From the NCBI GenBank assembly GCA_963726335.1, contig CAVSCD010000004.1, positions 248,001 through 312,000 on the forward strand: 64,000 nucleotides of DNA, given 5' to 3'. Of the stretch, positions 16,761 through 25,569 are shown in pieces; the first letter of the stretch is position 1, and each line of letters begins with the position of its first letter. Below the pieces are notes generated by a model that made no database searches, had not been told where the DNA came from, and saw only the letters and a program-made list of their open reading frames with translations. Position numbers and translations under genes: made by a program. This DNA is from CAVSCD01 sp963726335. GTDB taxonomy: Bacteria; Acidobacteriota; Aminicenantia; Aminicenantales; UBA8522.

Positions 16761-17819
16761 ATGTTTCATGAAACGATGACGCCTAAAGAACGCTGGGCGG
16801 CCGTCCTCGGCCGCCGGACGCCCGACCGGGTGCCCATGGACTACTGGGCCACGGACGAGACCTCCGCCTTGCTGCGAAAGCGGCTGGGCTGCCGCACCAC
16901 CCGCCAAGCCCTGGAAAAACTCCACGTGGATTTCGTCGTTAAGGCCGTCCCGGACTATGTCGGCCCGAAATTGAAGCGAGGGACCGATGTCTTCGGCTGC
17001 CGCTTCCGCGGGGTGGACTACGGCACCGGCGTTTATCCCGAGTGTGTCGGCCATCCTCTAGCCGGCTTCAAATCCGTCGCTGAGATCGAGCGGCACTACA
17101 ATTGGCCCGACCCCGACTGGTGGGACTATCGGGGGCTGAAGCGGTGGATCAAAGGGAAGGAGATGTATCCTGTCCGAGGAGGCGTATCCGAGCCCTTCCT
17201 GACCTATAAGTACCTCCGCGGCCAGGAACAGGCGTTCATCGATCTCGTCGAGAACCCCGAGATCGTCAGGCTCTGCCTATTGAAGCTCTTCGACCTGGCT
17301 TATGTGAACGCCCTCCGCATCACCGAACAGCTTCCCGGGCTGGTCATGCTCAGCGTCGTGGCGGAGGACCTCGGCGGACAGACCGGCCTGATGTTCTCGC
17401 CGGCCCACATCCGCGAGTTCCTCCTGCCCGGCATGAAGCGGATGATCGGCCTGGCCCGGCAGGCGGGAGCGTACGTTTTCCATCACGACGACGGCAATTG
17501 CCGGCCCATCATCCCCGACATGATCGACGCCGGCATCGATATTTTGAACCCCATCCAGTGGCGCGTCCCGGGGATGGAAAGGGAAGGCCTGAAAGCGGAC
17601 TTCGGCGACAAGATCGTTTTCCATGGCGGCGTGGATAACCAGCACACCCTGCCGTTCGGGACGGTCGAGGACGTGCGCCGCGAAGTCATCGACAACTTGG
17701 ACATCCTGGGCCGGGGGGGGGGCTATATTCTCGCGCCGTGCCACAACATCCAATCCTTGACGCCGGTCGAGAACATCATCGCGATGTACGAAACCGGTTA
17801 CGAGTACGGCCGGCGCTGA
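16761..17819 (+). CDS. Uroporphyrinogen decarboxylase-like (URO-D/MtaA-type) protein
   Basis: 352 aa. Opens with TPKERWAAVLGRRTPDRVPMDYW, the standard start of URO-D superfamily proteins that act as corrinoid methyltransferases more often than as haem enzymes, and has the late HHDDGNCRPIIPDMIDAGIDILNPIQ and FHGGVDNQ motifs. True HemE usually starts with an Arg-rich PVWxMRQAGR motif, which is absent, so a role in haem synthesis is unlikely. No corrinoid protein gene is adjacent. It ends 6 bp from the convergent FGGY kinase gene. Confidence 0.8.
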   Translation: MFHETMTPKERWAAVLGRRTPDRVPMDYWATDETSALLRKRLGCRTTRQALEKLHVDFVVKAVPDYVGPKLKRGTDVFGCRFRGVDYGTGVYPECVGHPLAGFKSVAEIERHYNWPDPDWWDYRGLKRWIKGKEMYPVRGGVSEPFLTYKYLRGQEQAFIDLVENPEIVRLCLLKLFDLAYVNALRITEQLPGLVMLSVVAEDLGGQTGLMFSPAHIREFLLPGMKRMIGLARQAGAYVFHHDDGNCRPIIPDMIDAGIDILNPIQWRVPGMEREGLKADFGDKIVFHGGVDNQHTLPFGTVEDVRREVIDNLDILGRGGGYILAPCHNIQSLTPVENIIAMYETGYEYGRR

Positions 17820-17825
17820 CCCATT

Positions 17826-19334
17826 TCAGGTCGCCTGTTCCTTACGCGACCGGAATTCGTCCGACAGAGTCCGCCACAGGGAGTTGAAGCGCTCCTGAAG
17901 CGCGTCATATACGGCCGCGGACTCCGGCCGGGGCTCAATCACCGTCCGTCTCCGCCCGGAGCGCCGTCCGACGACGTCGGCGATCCCCGGATCGCGGCCC
18001 TTTTCGCGCTCATAGCTCCAGATGGCCTGCAGGGCCGCGCCATAGGCGGCGGCCTCGGGCTCGACGGTCCTGACGACGGGCGTCTGGAAGGCGTCGGCGA
18101 CGACCTGGAGCCAGAGCCGGCTGTTGGCGCCTCCCCCCGTGGCCCTGATCTCGGCCGGACGGAGTCCGAGGGTTCGCAAGCGGGCGAATCCGTAGCCAAG
18201 GTTAAGGATGGTGCCCTCGATGACCGACCGGGCCAGGTGGGCGGCGTCGAACGTCTCGCGGTTGAGCCCGAAGACGACGCCGCTCGCGATCGGCAGGGCG
18301 GGGACTCTCTCGCCGTCGATGAAAGGCAGGAAGATCAGGCCGCCGGAGCCTGCCGGCGCGCGAGAGGCGAGCGCTTCGAGGCCGCTGTTCGAGAGTCGGA
18401 GAACGGACTTGAGCCGTTCCGTCGTGTTGGTGACGTTCATCGTGCAAAGCAGCGGCAACCAGCCGCCCGTGCTGTCGCAGAAGGCGGCGATCTCGCCCTT
18501 GGGGTCGACGAGCGGACGTGACGAAAATGAAAATACGGTCCCGGACGTTCCCAAGCTGAGGGTCGAGATACCCGGCGAGACGTTGCCCGTGCCGATGGCC
18601 GCCATCATGTTGTCGCCGCCGCCGCTCGAGACGAGAACGTCGCCCAACCCCAGCGCCTCGGCGGCGCGCCGGCTGACGCGGCCCACGGGCTCCGCCGGGT
18701 GGCACAAGGCGGGGAGCTTGTCCTGAAGCTCCGGGTCGACGGCGGCGATCGCCTCCGGGCTCCATTGCCGGCGGCGGATGTCCAGGAAGCCCGTGCCCGA
18801 AGCGTCGCCGTATTCCATCGCCGGCCGTCCCGTGAGCCAGAAGTTCAGATAGTTATGGGGCAGGAGCACCGTCGCCAGCCTGGCGTAGCGGCGGGGCTCG
18901 TGCCTTTTTAGCCAGAGGACCTTCGAAGCGGTGTAGCCCACGGCGAGGCTGATCCCGAGCTTCCGGATGCAGCCCCTCTGTCCGCCGAGCCTGTCGAGGA
19001 TCATATCCGTCTCCTCGACGGTCGAGGTATCGTTCCACAGCTTGGCGGGCCGGACCGGGCGGCCGCCCCTGTCGAGCGGGACGAATCCGTGCTGCTGTCC
19101 GGAAACGCCCAGGCAGGCGATATCGCGCGACTTCACCCCGGCCCGGGCTATGGCTGCCGCCAGGGCCTGGCGCATGGCACCGACCCAAACGACCGGGTCC
19201 TGTTCGCTTTCCCCGAGTTTCAGGCCGGGGACGAAGCGGTGGGGCCCGTAGCCCCGGCCCAGGACTTTGCCCTTGAAATCAACGACCAGGGCCTTTGTGC
19301 CCTGCGTGCCCGAGTCGATGCCCGCTGCATACAT
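17826..19334 (-). CDS. xylB: FGGY-family sugar kinase, xylulokinase-like
   Basis: 502 aa; the ATG at 19334 follows AGGAG at 6 nt. The N-terminal ATPase loop is GIDSGTQGTKALVVDF, followed by LGVSGQQHGFVPLD (substrate loop), LWNDTSTVEETD, GGGDNMMAAIGTG, LGTSGTVFSF and the C-terminal signature ATGGGANSRLWLQVVADAFQTPV. The GQQHG motif and length favour D-xylulose kinase; related ketoses are possible. Last gene of the minus-strand catabolic block, 53 nt after the secreted-protein gene upstream. The predicted product xylulose-5-phosphate would enter the pentose phosphate path. Confidence 0.85.
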   Translation of the reverse strand: MYAAGIDSGTQGTKALVVDFKGKVLGRGYGPHRFVPGLKLGESEQDPVVWVGAMRQALAAAIARAGVKSRDIACLGVSGQQHGFVPLDRGGRPVRPAKLWNDTSTVEETDMILDRLGGQRGCIRKLGISLAVGYTASKVLWLKRHEPRRYARLATVLLPHNYLNFWLTGRPAMEYGDASGTGFLDIRRRQWSPEAIAAVDPELQDKLPALCHPAEPVGRVSRRAAEALGLGDVLVSSGGGDNMMAAIGTGNVSPGISTLSLGTSGTVFSFSSRPLVDPKGEIAAFCDSTGGWLPLLCTMNVTNTTERLKSVLRLSNSGLEALASRAPAGSGGLIFLPFIDGERVPALPIASGVVFGLNRETFDAAHLARSVIEGTILNLGYGFARLRTLGLRPAEIRATGGGANSRLWLQVVADAFQTPVVRTVEPEAAAYGAALQAIWSYEREKGRDPGIADVVGRRSGRRRTVIEPRPESAAVYDALQERFNSLWRTLSDEFRSRKEQAT

Positions 19335-19387
19335 GCTTGTCTCCTGATGTCCGGATCGAGCGACGGATTCCGGCGGCGCCGGCGAAT

Positions 19388-21016
19388 TCAATACACGCGC
19401 AGGGGTTTCCTGAGCTTCAGGACGAGCTCGTCCAGCCGCGGCGCCAGGTCGTCGGTGACGCGCCAGACGCCGTAGGCGTTTTTCTCATAATAAAAGCTCC
19501 CCTTCGCCACGAAGGCGTCAAGGGTGTTGGTGAAATAATCAGCCCAGGTATAGACGAGCGGCCTGACCCAGTACACGTAGCTTCCATCCGAGGGGGCGTA
19601 GAAGCACGTTCCCGCCTTGAGCGGGAACAATCCCGGTACATCAAAATTGCCGTCGGCGGCGTTGATGCGCAGGCTGAAAAACCCGTGGCCTCCGGCGGTG
19701 TTGACCAGCCCGACCCAATCGAGGTCCGCCGGAGCGCAGTGGACCAGCCCGTTCGGGAGCCCCTCCTTTTCCTTGAGCGGAAGGCTGACCAGCCCGCCGT
19801 CCTTGTCCTTGTAAATCAGCGAATCGAAAAGCTCCCTGTCGACGACCATCTCGTCGTTCCGCACGGCGATCACGCCCAGGTCCTTTTCGAAATCCAGGCG
19901 TGTTTCCGAGATGAAGTACGGCGTGCCGGCTTCGACAGTGTATTTGACTTCCAGGCGGACGCCGGGGATGCGGGGCAGCGGGCCCTTGCGGGAATTGACA
20001 TAGACCAGGCTTCCGGCTCTTTCCGCGAACGACGCCGGCGGGTTCCAGTCGAACGAGTGGTCCCAGGCGAGCCCCTGGACAAAGACGTCGGGATTCCAGT
20101 GGATGACGCCGACCTTATTGGATATCCTCACCGCGGGTTCGTAAGCTTCGAGCGTGTTGACCTGGCCGCTCTTGGGACTGAGCTCGATGGTCAAATGGGG
20201 AGTCCTGACCGTTCTCCCCAGGCCTTCTCCCGTCAGGCGGATATTTCCGGCAGGCTGTGCGTGGCTCTCTCCTTTGAGGACCAGGAGCCGGCGTCTCTCC
20301 CTCGGCGCCGCCGACAGCTGGAGGATGATCTTGCGGGAGACCGTCGCCGGCCGGCCGGCGCCGCTTTTTTCCGAAGGCGCGGGTTCGCCGCTTTCGAGAA
20401 CCTCGAACGGTACCGCCCGGCCGCCGTCAAAGATGATCAGACCGGCGCCCTCGAGCTCGTTTCGGGGCGCTGTCACGGTCAGCGCGGCGGTCTCGTCACG
20501 CCGCTCGAGCCCGGCCGGCTCCTCGACGGTGTACAACCGGTAAAAGCCCTCCTCGCCGCCGGGGATGCCGCCCTCCCGGGGAGATATCCCCTTGACCTCG
20601 GATCTTCGGGGCTTGGACCTGCCTTCGGGCAGGTATTGAAGCGAGGCCGCGTAGCTCTTGCCGCCAGACCAGGCGTAATCGATCACCACATCGTAGATGC
20701 CCGGCTCGAGCCCGGAGGCCGTCGGGACCGGCTTTCCCCGGCTGAAAATCAGGAATGACCGGACTCGATTCCCGTTCAGGCTGAGGTCCCCAACCTGGAC
20801 CACTCTTATTTTCACCTCGAAGGGGAACCGGATCCTGTAGCAGGGAGCATCGGGCTGAGGCGCCGTGAATTCGAGCGCCGGGGACTTGGGGGGCGCGGAC
20901 GCCGGGGCCGACGGGTCGGGCGCCGGCCCCGGCCGGCCGCCCGTCACGGCTCCCGGCCCCACGGCCAAAAAGAAAAGAACTGCCAGGAGGGCCGGCTTCT
21001 TCACGGCGGCGCTCAC
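19388..21016 (-). CDS. Secreted protein of unknown family (tandem paralog of the 21013-22752 gene)
   Basis: 542 aa from a GTG at 21016 whose first four bases form GTGA with the repaired stop of the upstream gene, a classic coupling arrangement; another GTG four codons later is possible. Signal peptide VKKPALLAVLFFLAVG, then a Pro/Ala-rich linker. The body is predicted beta-rich. It shares with its neighbour the pattern G(V/S)IHWNP-D/C-V-, a W-HxSDW-P-like block, G-PLPxxP, and YxxxAGxPYxxxET. Such folds are common in polysaccharide lyase and glycosidase accessory domains, but I cannot name the family. Probably binds or cleaves a product of the heparinase-like enzymes upstream. Confidence 0.7.
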   Translation of the reverse strand: MSAAVKKPALLAVLFFLAVGPGAVTGGRPGPAPDPSAPASAPPKSPALEFTAPQPDAPCYRIRFPFEVKIRVVQVGDLSLNGNRVRSFLIFSRGKPVPTASGLEPGIYDVVIDYAWSGGKSYAASLQYLPEGRSKPRRSEVKGISPREGGIPGGEEGFYRLYTVEEPAGLERRDETAALTVTAPRNELEGAGLIIFDGGRAVPFEVLESGEPAPSEKSGAGRPATVSRKIILQLSAAPRERRRLLVLKGESHAQPAGNIRLTGEGLGRTVRTPHLTIELSPKSGQVNTLEAYEPAVRISNKVGVIHWNPDVFVQGLAWDHSFDWNPPASFAERAGSLVYVNSRKGPLPRIPGVRLEVKYTVEAGTPYFISETRLDFEKDLGVIAVRNDEMVVDRELFDSLIYKDKDGGLVSLPLKEKEGLPNGLVHCAPADLDWVGLVNTAGGHGFFSLRINAADGNFDVPGLFPLKAGTCFYAPSDGSYVYWVRPLVYTWADYFTNTLDAFVAKGSFYYEKNAYGVWRVTDDLAPRLDELVLKLRKPLRVY

Positions 21017-22752
21017 TTCTTCTGCTTGCCGACCGCTCCCGTGACGCCTTCTTCGAAGGGCTCGGTGAGGATCGGAACGACCCCAGCCCTCCGGGCTCTC
21101 GGTGAAGGTCTCGATCGACTCCATTACGCTCAAGGGATGCTTGAGCGCGTCGAAAATCGCGTTGACCCGATCGGAGTAGCCCTGGCCTTTTTGGACGGCG
21201 AAAGGATAAAAGGCGCTCCTCTCATAATAAACGCTGCCCTTGCGAACGGGAAGCATGCGTGTCTGGTTGTTGGTCCCGAAAGAGTAGACGAGGCCCCGGG
21301 CCAGGTAGTACCACGGCCCGTTCTGGAGATAGACGAAAGGCTGAGTCGCCGAAGCGGGGCCGCCTTCGACGTTGGTCATCATCTGGTCGAGATAGAGGTT
21401 GGCGAAGGCCGCCCCGCCCGCCTCGTTGTAGAAGGTGACCCAGGGGATGTCCGGCCGGAGCGTGACGGCGTGCTCCGGGTGCATTCGCGTCCGGGTGAGG
21501 TCGATCGTCTGCACCTCGCCCGCCACGGTCCTGTAGCCGGCGCGGTTGAAGGCCTTCTTGTTGAAGACCACCTCGCCGTTGCGCAGCGCCTGGACGAAGA
21601 GGTTGTCGGTGATCTCGATCGTCGTCTCGGCCAGGATATACGGCACGCCGGCATAGAAGTGGTAGGTTACGCTCGACAGGACGTTCGGGTAGTGAGGCAG
21701 GGGAGCCGCGATGCGCATGGAGTAAAAGACCGGCCCGCTCACCTCGGAGAAAGGCGGGTCCTCCCAGTCCGAGGTATGGTACCAGGCGTGGGGCGGAGAA
21801 TAGACGCACGGATTCCAGTGGATCGAGCCGTTTGTCTCCAGCTTGTGCTCCAGCCGCGTTTTCGAGGACTTCTCGAGGATGTCGTAAATCACGCCGCTTT
21901 TCTTGTTGAGCGTGGCCCTGAAGGCGGCGTTCTCGATCGTCTTGCCGATGCCGGTTCCCGTCACCCTGAGGTCCGAGACATAGGCCGGTTTCGGGGCCGC
22001 GGGGTTATTGAAGAAAACGAGATAGGTCGCCCGCTCCCGGGCTTTGAGGTCGGCCAGGAAAGCGAGCCCGAAAGTCGTCGTCGGCTGATACCTGACGACG
22101 CGCAAGCCGGTCTTCTCATCCTTTTCCTCGACCGACAGCGCCTGCGTGTCGTTCCAGACCGCGATATCATGGACTTGGCAGGGAATCTCGGTGTACGCGA
22201 CGTCGGCGCCCGCCCGGTCGGCCCGGACAACCCGGATCTCGTCGCCGGACCTGAAATAAGGGCTGAGGACGCCGATGCTGGCATGGACGGGATGACTCGG
22301 GCGGTCGACGCCGTTCTCCTCGGAGACGACCAGGCCGAGGTAGTTCTTCCAATCGGGGTTCCAGTATCCTTTAAGTCCAGAGGACGTCACTTTCACGGAC
22401 AGACCCACCGATTTCTTCGTCCGCGGGTTCTCAAGGTCGGCCTTCATATCATAGGATGTGTTCGCCTGCCAGCCGAACCGGGCTTTTACCTCAAAAGCCT
22501 TGTCACCCGAGGACTTCGGGGCCCAGGACCTCCTGGCCGTCCTGATAGAGCACGAAGTCCCTGACCCGGATTCCGTTGACGCTCACCCGGCCGACGCGCC
22601 AGGCCCCCTTGGCGAGGGCGGAAACATCCGTGAATTCAGCCCGGATGAAATACCACGGCTCGCCCGCCACCGGATAGCCGAAATCGACGGCCGGCGCGGC
22701 ACTCCAGCACGCGGCCACCATCAAGGCCAACAGAACGACAATGCTTTTTCAT
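21013..22752 (-). pseudogene. Secreted protein of unknown family, broken by three apparent +1 indels
   Basis: Reading with three single-base corrections gives one continuous 578-aa exported protein. The ATG at 22752 has GGGAGG 5 nt upstream but runs out of frame at a T5/A5 run (22745-22749); correction gives MKSIVVLLALMVAACWSAAP, a good signal peptide. A second shift lies at C3 (22506-22508) and a third at C4 (21081-21084), after which the frame ends at TGA 21013-21015, overlapping the next gene's GTG. Each break is an extra base in a homopolymer. The middle part (about 450 aa) is intact and paralogous to the next gene (HWNP, FYAGVPYILAETTIEI). Could be assembly error or a decayed gene; the function is unknown. 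Confidence 0.65.
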
Positions 22753-22794
22753 GCGCGCCTCCCATTCGGAATTTGGCATTTTTCAGATGGTTCG

Positions 22795-23820
22795 TCAGCG
22801 CTTGATCATCAGCCTGAGGTTGGGGGCCGAGAGGACCTCCTTGTTGACGACGTGACGGGGCGGCTGGCCTTGCAGGATCGCCTTGACGTCCTCCATGATC
22901 ATAACCCTGATGTCCTGGCCGCCCTCCTCGGAATACCAGGCGATGTGAGGGCTGACGACCGCGTTGTCCATCCCGAGGAGCTCGAAGTCCGCGGGCGGAG
23001 GCTCCTTCTCGAAAACGTCGATGCCCGCGCCGGCGATCAGCCCCCGTTGCAGGGCCTCGACCAGGTCCCCGGTCTTGATGATCGGGCCCCGGGCGGTGTT
23101 GACCACGACGGCGGACTTTTTCATCAGGCCGAACTTTTCCAGGTTGAACATGCCCCGCGTTTCGTCGTTCACGGGGACGTGGATGGTGACGATATCGGAC
23201 TTCCCGAGGAGTTCCTCGAGCGGCGTGTGCGGCAGGCCGAGGTCGGCCCAGCGCCTGGCCGAGAGATAGGGGTCGCAGGCCAGGATCTCGACGTCGAATC
23301 CCTTGAGCTTCTTGATCACCCGGCTGCCGATGTTCCCGCAGCCCACGACCCCGACCGTCTTGCCGTGCAGTCGGTAAAGGGGGAAGATCCGCTTCGAGCT
23401 CCAAACGCCCGTTTCGATCCAGTCCCTCAGGATCCGGTCCTGGATGTTCTTTTTCTTGTAAGCCGAAAGCATGAGCAGGACGGCGTGCTCGGCGACGTCC
23501 TCGCTCGAGGCGGTGCTTTCGTTCGCCAGGATGATGCCGTGTTCGGTGGCGGCGGGGACGTCGACGTTATCGTAGCCGATGCCGTGCCGGATGATCACCT
23601 TGGCCCGGGCGAGGCCGGCGATAACCTCCCGGGTGAAGCGGGCCATGTTGACGAGGACGATGTCGGCGTCCCCGACGTGGCGGACGATCTCGGCCGCCGC
23701 CGCCTCCTTGAGCTGGAAGTGCTCGAACCGGAGGCCCAGCTTGCGGCACTCCTCGTCCTCCCACTCCAGATCGCGCTCGATGTAGTCGGTGATCTTGAAG
23801 ACGATGGGATCAGTGGTCAC
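22795..23820 (-). CDS. D-isomer-specific 2-hydroxyacid dehydrogenase
   Basis: 341 aa; GTG start with GAGGAG 8 nt upstream. NAD-binding GVVGCGNIGSRV, catalytic Arg in VVNTARGPII, Glu in DVFEKEPPP and His in SPHIAWYSEEG are in place. The sequence around KKKNIQDRILRDW and the SPHIAWYSEE motif resembles the CtBP/plant glyoxylate-hydroxypyruvate group more than SerA; there is no ACT domain. Likely reduces a 2-keto acid or oxidises a 2-hydroxy acid produced in the sugar pathway. It has its own promoter and heads an operon with the two secreted-protein genes and the FGGY kinase. Confidence 0.88.
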   Translation of the reverse strand: MTTDPIVFKITDYIERDLEWEDEECRKLGLRFEHFQLKEAAAAEIVRHVGDADIVLVNMARFTREVIAGLARAKVIIRHGIGYDNVDVPAATEHGIILANESTASSEDVAEHAVLLMLSAYKKKNIQDRILRDWIETGVWSSKRIFPLYRLHGKTVGVVGCGNIGSRVIKKLKGFDVEILACDPYLSARRWADLGLPHTPLEELLGKSDIVTIHVPVNDETRGMFNLEKFGLMKKSAVVVNTARGPIIKTGDLVEALQRGLIAGAGIDVFEKEPPPADFELLGMDNAVVSPHIAWYSEEGGQDIRVMIMEDVKAILQGQPPRHVVNKEVLSAPNLRLMIKR

Positions 23821-23868
23821 TTTGAATTCTCCTCGAGGTGATAGTACCGGGTTCTTTGTCCGTCGTAT

Positions 23869-23899
23869 GTGATATAAGTGATATGGTATTCGTTGTCAA
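23869..23899 (-). promoter_or_regulatory. Promoter of the dehydrogenase operon with a GTGATAT direct repeat
   Basis: On the minus strand a perfect TTGACA (23894-23899) and TATATC (23871-23876) are spaced by 17 bp. On the plus strand GTGATAT-AA-GTGATAT (23869-23884) covers the -10 box and spacer, a position where a bound protein would block polymerase. The rest of the 177-bp gap (23821-23997) shows nothing else. Confidence 0.6.
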
Positions 23900-23997
23900 G
23901 GAGAGCGGGGGGCTGGCCATCGACCAGCGGCCGCCCCAGAGGTTTTCTGGTGCACAGCTGCCGCTCCAGGGGGGAATACGGCCTTCGCCGGCGGCCC

Positions 23998-24798
23998 TCA
24001 GACGAAGCGGATATGCCGCCGGACATTCCCGCCGAAGATCTTGGCCTTAGCCTCGTCGCTGATCCCGGCCAGGGCGACCCGGCCGATCTGCGGCCGCGGG
24101 TCGATGAACGGGTTGTCCGTGCCGAAAATAACGCGGTCGGCGCCGACCTCGCGGACGAAGAACTCGACCTGCTGGGCAGGGCACATCGACAGCGTGAGGT
24201 CCAGGTAGATATTCTCCCCCTTCTCGGCAAGCTCGACGGCGTGCACGCTGCCGTAGGGACCACCGGAGTGGCCCATCAGCCATTTGATCGTCGGATACCG
24301 GGCGGCCACGGCGGCGAACAGGTCCTGGCTGCCGTAAGGGTCCGCGTCGAGCCAGGTGTGGACAAGGACGAAATGCCCCCGCGCGGCGGCATAATCGAGA
24401 ATGGGCTTCAGGCGCCGGTCGTCGAGACGGCACCGGGTGCTCCAGGGATGGACCTTGATCATGACCACGGCGGGGTTGGCCATCGTCCGATCGAGCTCTT
24501 CGAGCGAGAGCTCGGGGTAGTTGCCGGAGACGGCACAGGCCCCGTACAGACGGCCGGGGAACGCCGCCAGGGCGTCGAGCATGATGGTGTTGCCAAGGAC
24601 GATGTCCGTATCGAAGCTCATCGTTGTCGAGATCACCGTCTTGTCGATCCCGCAGAGGTCCATGGTCTTGACCATGGCGGCCGCGTCGGCGTCGGGGATG
24701 TGCATGTTATAGTAGGGACCGACATGGGCATGGAAGTCGATGATCTCGACGTCCGAGATGGGGCGGCCCTGGTGGACGGCATCAAAGTAGTCAGGCAT
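23998..24798 (-). CDS. Amidohydrolase family protein (TIM-barrel metal hydrolase)
   Basis: 266 aa from the ATG at 24798, 2 nt after the stop of the upstream amidohydrolase. Metal-binding HAH motif (EIIDFHAHVGPY), later His residues (VHPWS; LVHTWLDADPYG; WLMGHSGG) and Asp in IFGTDNPFIDPRP define the amidohydrolase 2 group, which includes lactonases and decarboxylases of sugar- and aromatic-acid pathways. Context in a uronate-type cluster makes a lactonase-like role plausible but unproven. The partner gene upstream is a distant paralog; the pair is probably translated together. Confidence 0.8.
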   Translation of the reverse strand: MPDYFDAVHQGRPISDVEIIDFHAHVGPYYNMHIPDADAAAMVKTMDLCGIDKTVISTTMSFDTDIVLGNTIMLDALAAFPGRLYGACAVSGNYPELSLEELDRTMANPAVVMIKVHPWSTRCRLDDRRLKPILDYAAARGHFVLVHTWLDADPYGSQDLFAAVAARYPTIKWLMGHSGGPYGSVHAVELAEKGENIYLDLTLSMCPAQQVEFFVREVGADRVIFGTDNPFIDPRPQIGRVALAGISDEAKAKIFGGNVRRHIRFV

Positions 24799-24800
24799 GG

Positions 24801-25553
24801 TCACAGCTCCTCGAGCAGGCGCTTCAGGTTGCCGGAGGCGATGGCCTCCTTGTCCTCCCAAGAGATATCGGCGTAAGTGATCCGGGAGACGATCGCTGTC
24901 CCGGTGTACTGGGGCATGTTGCTGCCGAACAGCAGGTGCCCCGGACCGAAGCGGCGGACGACATCCTCGACCGTTCCGGCGCCCAGGAACCGGCAGGTCT
25001 CGACATAGAGGTTGTCGAAGCGCTCCCAAAGGGGATAAAGGTACCGGTTGTGGCGGTAGCTGCAGTTCGAAACGACTACCGGCAGGCGCTGGTACTTGCT
25101 GAGCAGCGCGAAGACCTCCTCCCAGGATACGACCTCGATGTCGAGGAGGAGCGGGAGGCGCGCGGCGTCCAGGCAGTCCAGAAGCTCCCCCGCGCACCAC
25201 TCGGCCAGCGTGAACCCGTGGCGGGCCCGGCCCGGATAGAGCCGGACGGCCTTGACGTTCTTTTGGCGCATCTCCACGATCAGGCCGTCGGGATGGGGCA
25301 TCTCGCCCGTGTGATGGGGAAGAAGGACCCAGCACCGGTGGAGGTTCGTCCGCCCCTCGATTTCTTTCTCGAGCAGCGCGTTGCCCAGCGGCGGGTGCGC
25401 TTCCCGGGCGGCGGTGTGATAGACCAGCGCCTCCTCGATGCCGGCGATCTCCATTTCACGCTCCAGCCCGGCGGCGTCCTGAATGTCCAGGAGGTGGGGA
25501 TAACCGGCCCGACCGACTGAAGCGTTGCAGTCAAAAAACGGAATCTTTGTCAT
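24801..25553 (-). CDS. Amidohydrolase-like protein, paralog with reduced metal site
   Basis: 250 aa; start at 25553 after AAGGAGG. It shares the barrel layout with the following gene (FFDCNASVGR where the partner has FHAHVG; LLFGSNMPQYTG where the partner has IFGTDNPFIDP). The N-terminal HxH is replaced by CNA and the late Asp by Asn (GSNMP), so metal binding is probably weakened or lost. It could be a non-catalytic partner or use another chemistry. Lies 16 nt after the VCBS/UnbV gene and 2 nt before the canonical amidohydrolase. Confidence 0.7.
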   Translation of the reverse strand: MTKIPFFDCNASVGRAGYPHLLDIQDAAGLEREMEIAGIEEALVYHTAAREAHPPLGNALLEKEIEGRTNLHRCWVLLPHHTGEMPHPDGLIVEMRQKNVKAVRLYPGRARHGFTLAEWCAGELLDCLDAARLPLLLDIEVVSWEEVFALLSKYQRLPVVVSNCSYRHNRYLYPLWERFDNLYVETCRFLGAGTVEDVVRRFGPGHLLFGSNMPQYTGTAIVSRITYADISWEDKEAIASGNLKRLLEEL

Positions 25554-25569
25554 GGATTGGCCTCCTTGG

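Noticed and set aside
16761..17819. HemE (haem biosynthesis) call
   Set aside because: The Arg-rich N-terminal motif of true uroporphyrinogen decarboxylase is missing and no haem genes are near.
22721..23404. 227-codon frame over the D-2-hydroxyacid dehydrogenase
   Set aside because: Out-of-frame shadow with Arg/Gly/Pro-rich composition; the dehydrogenase motifs are complete.
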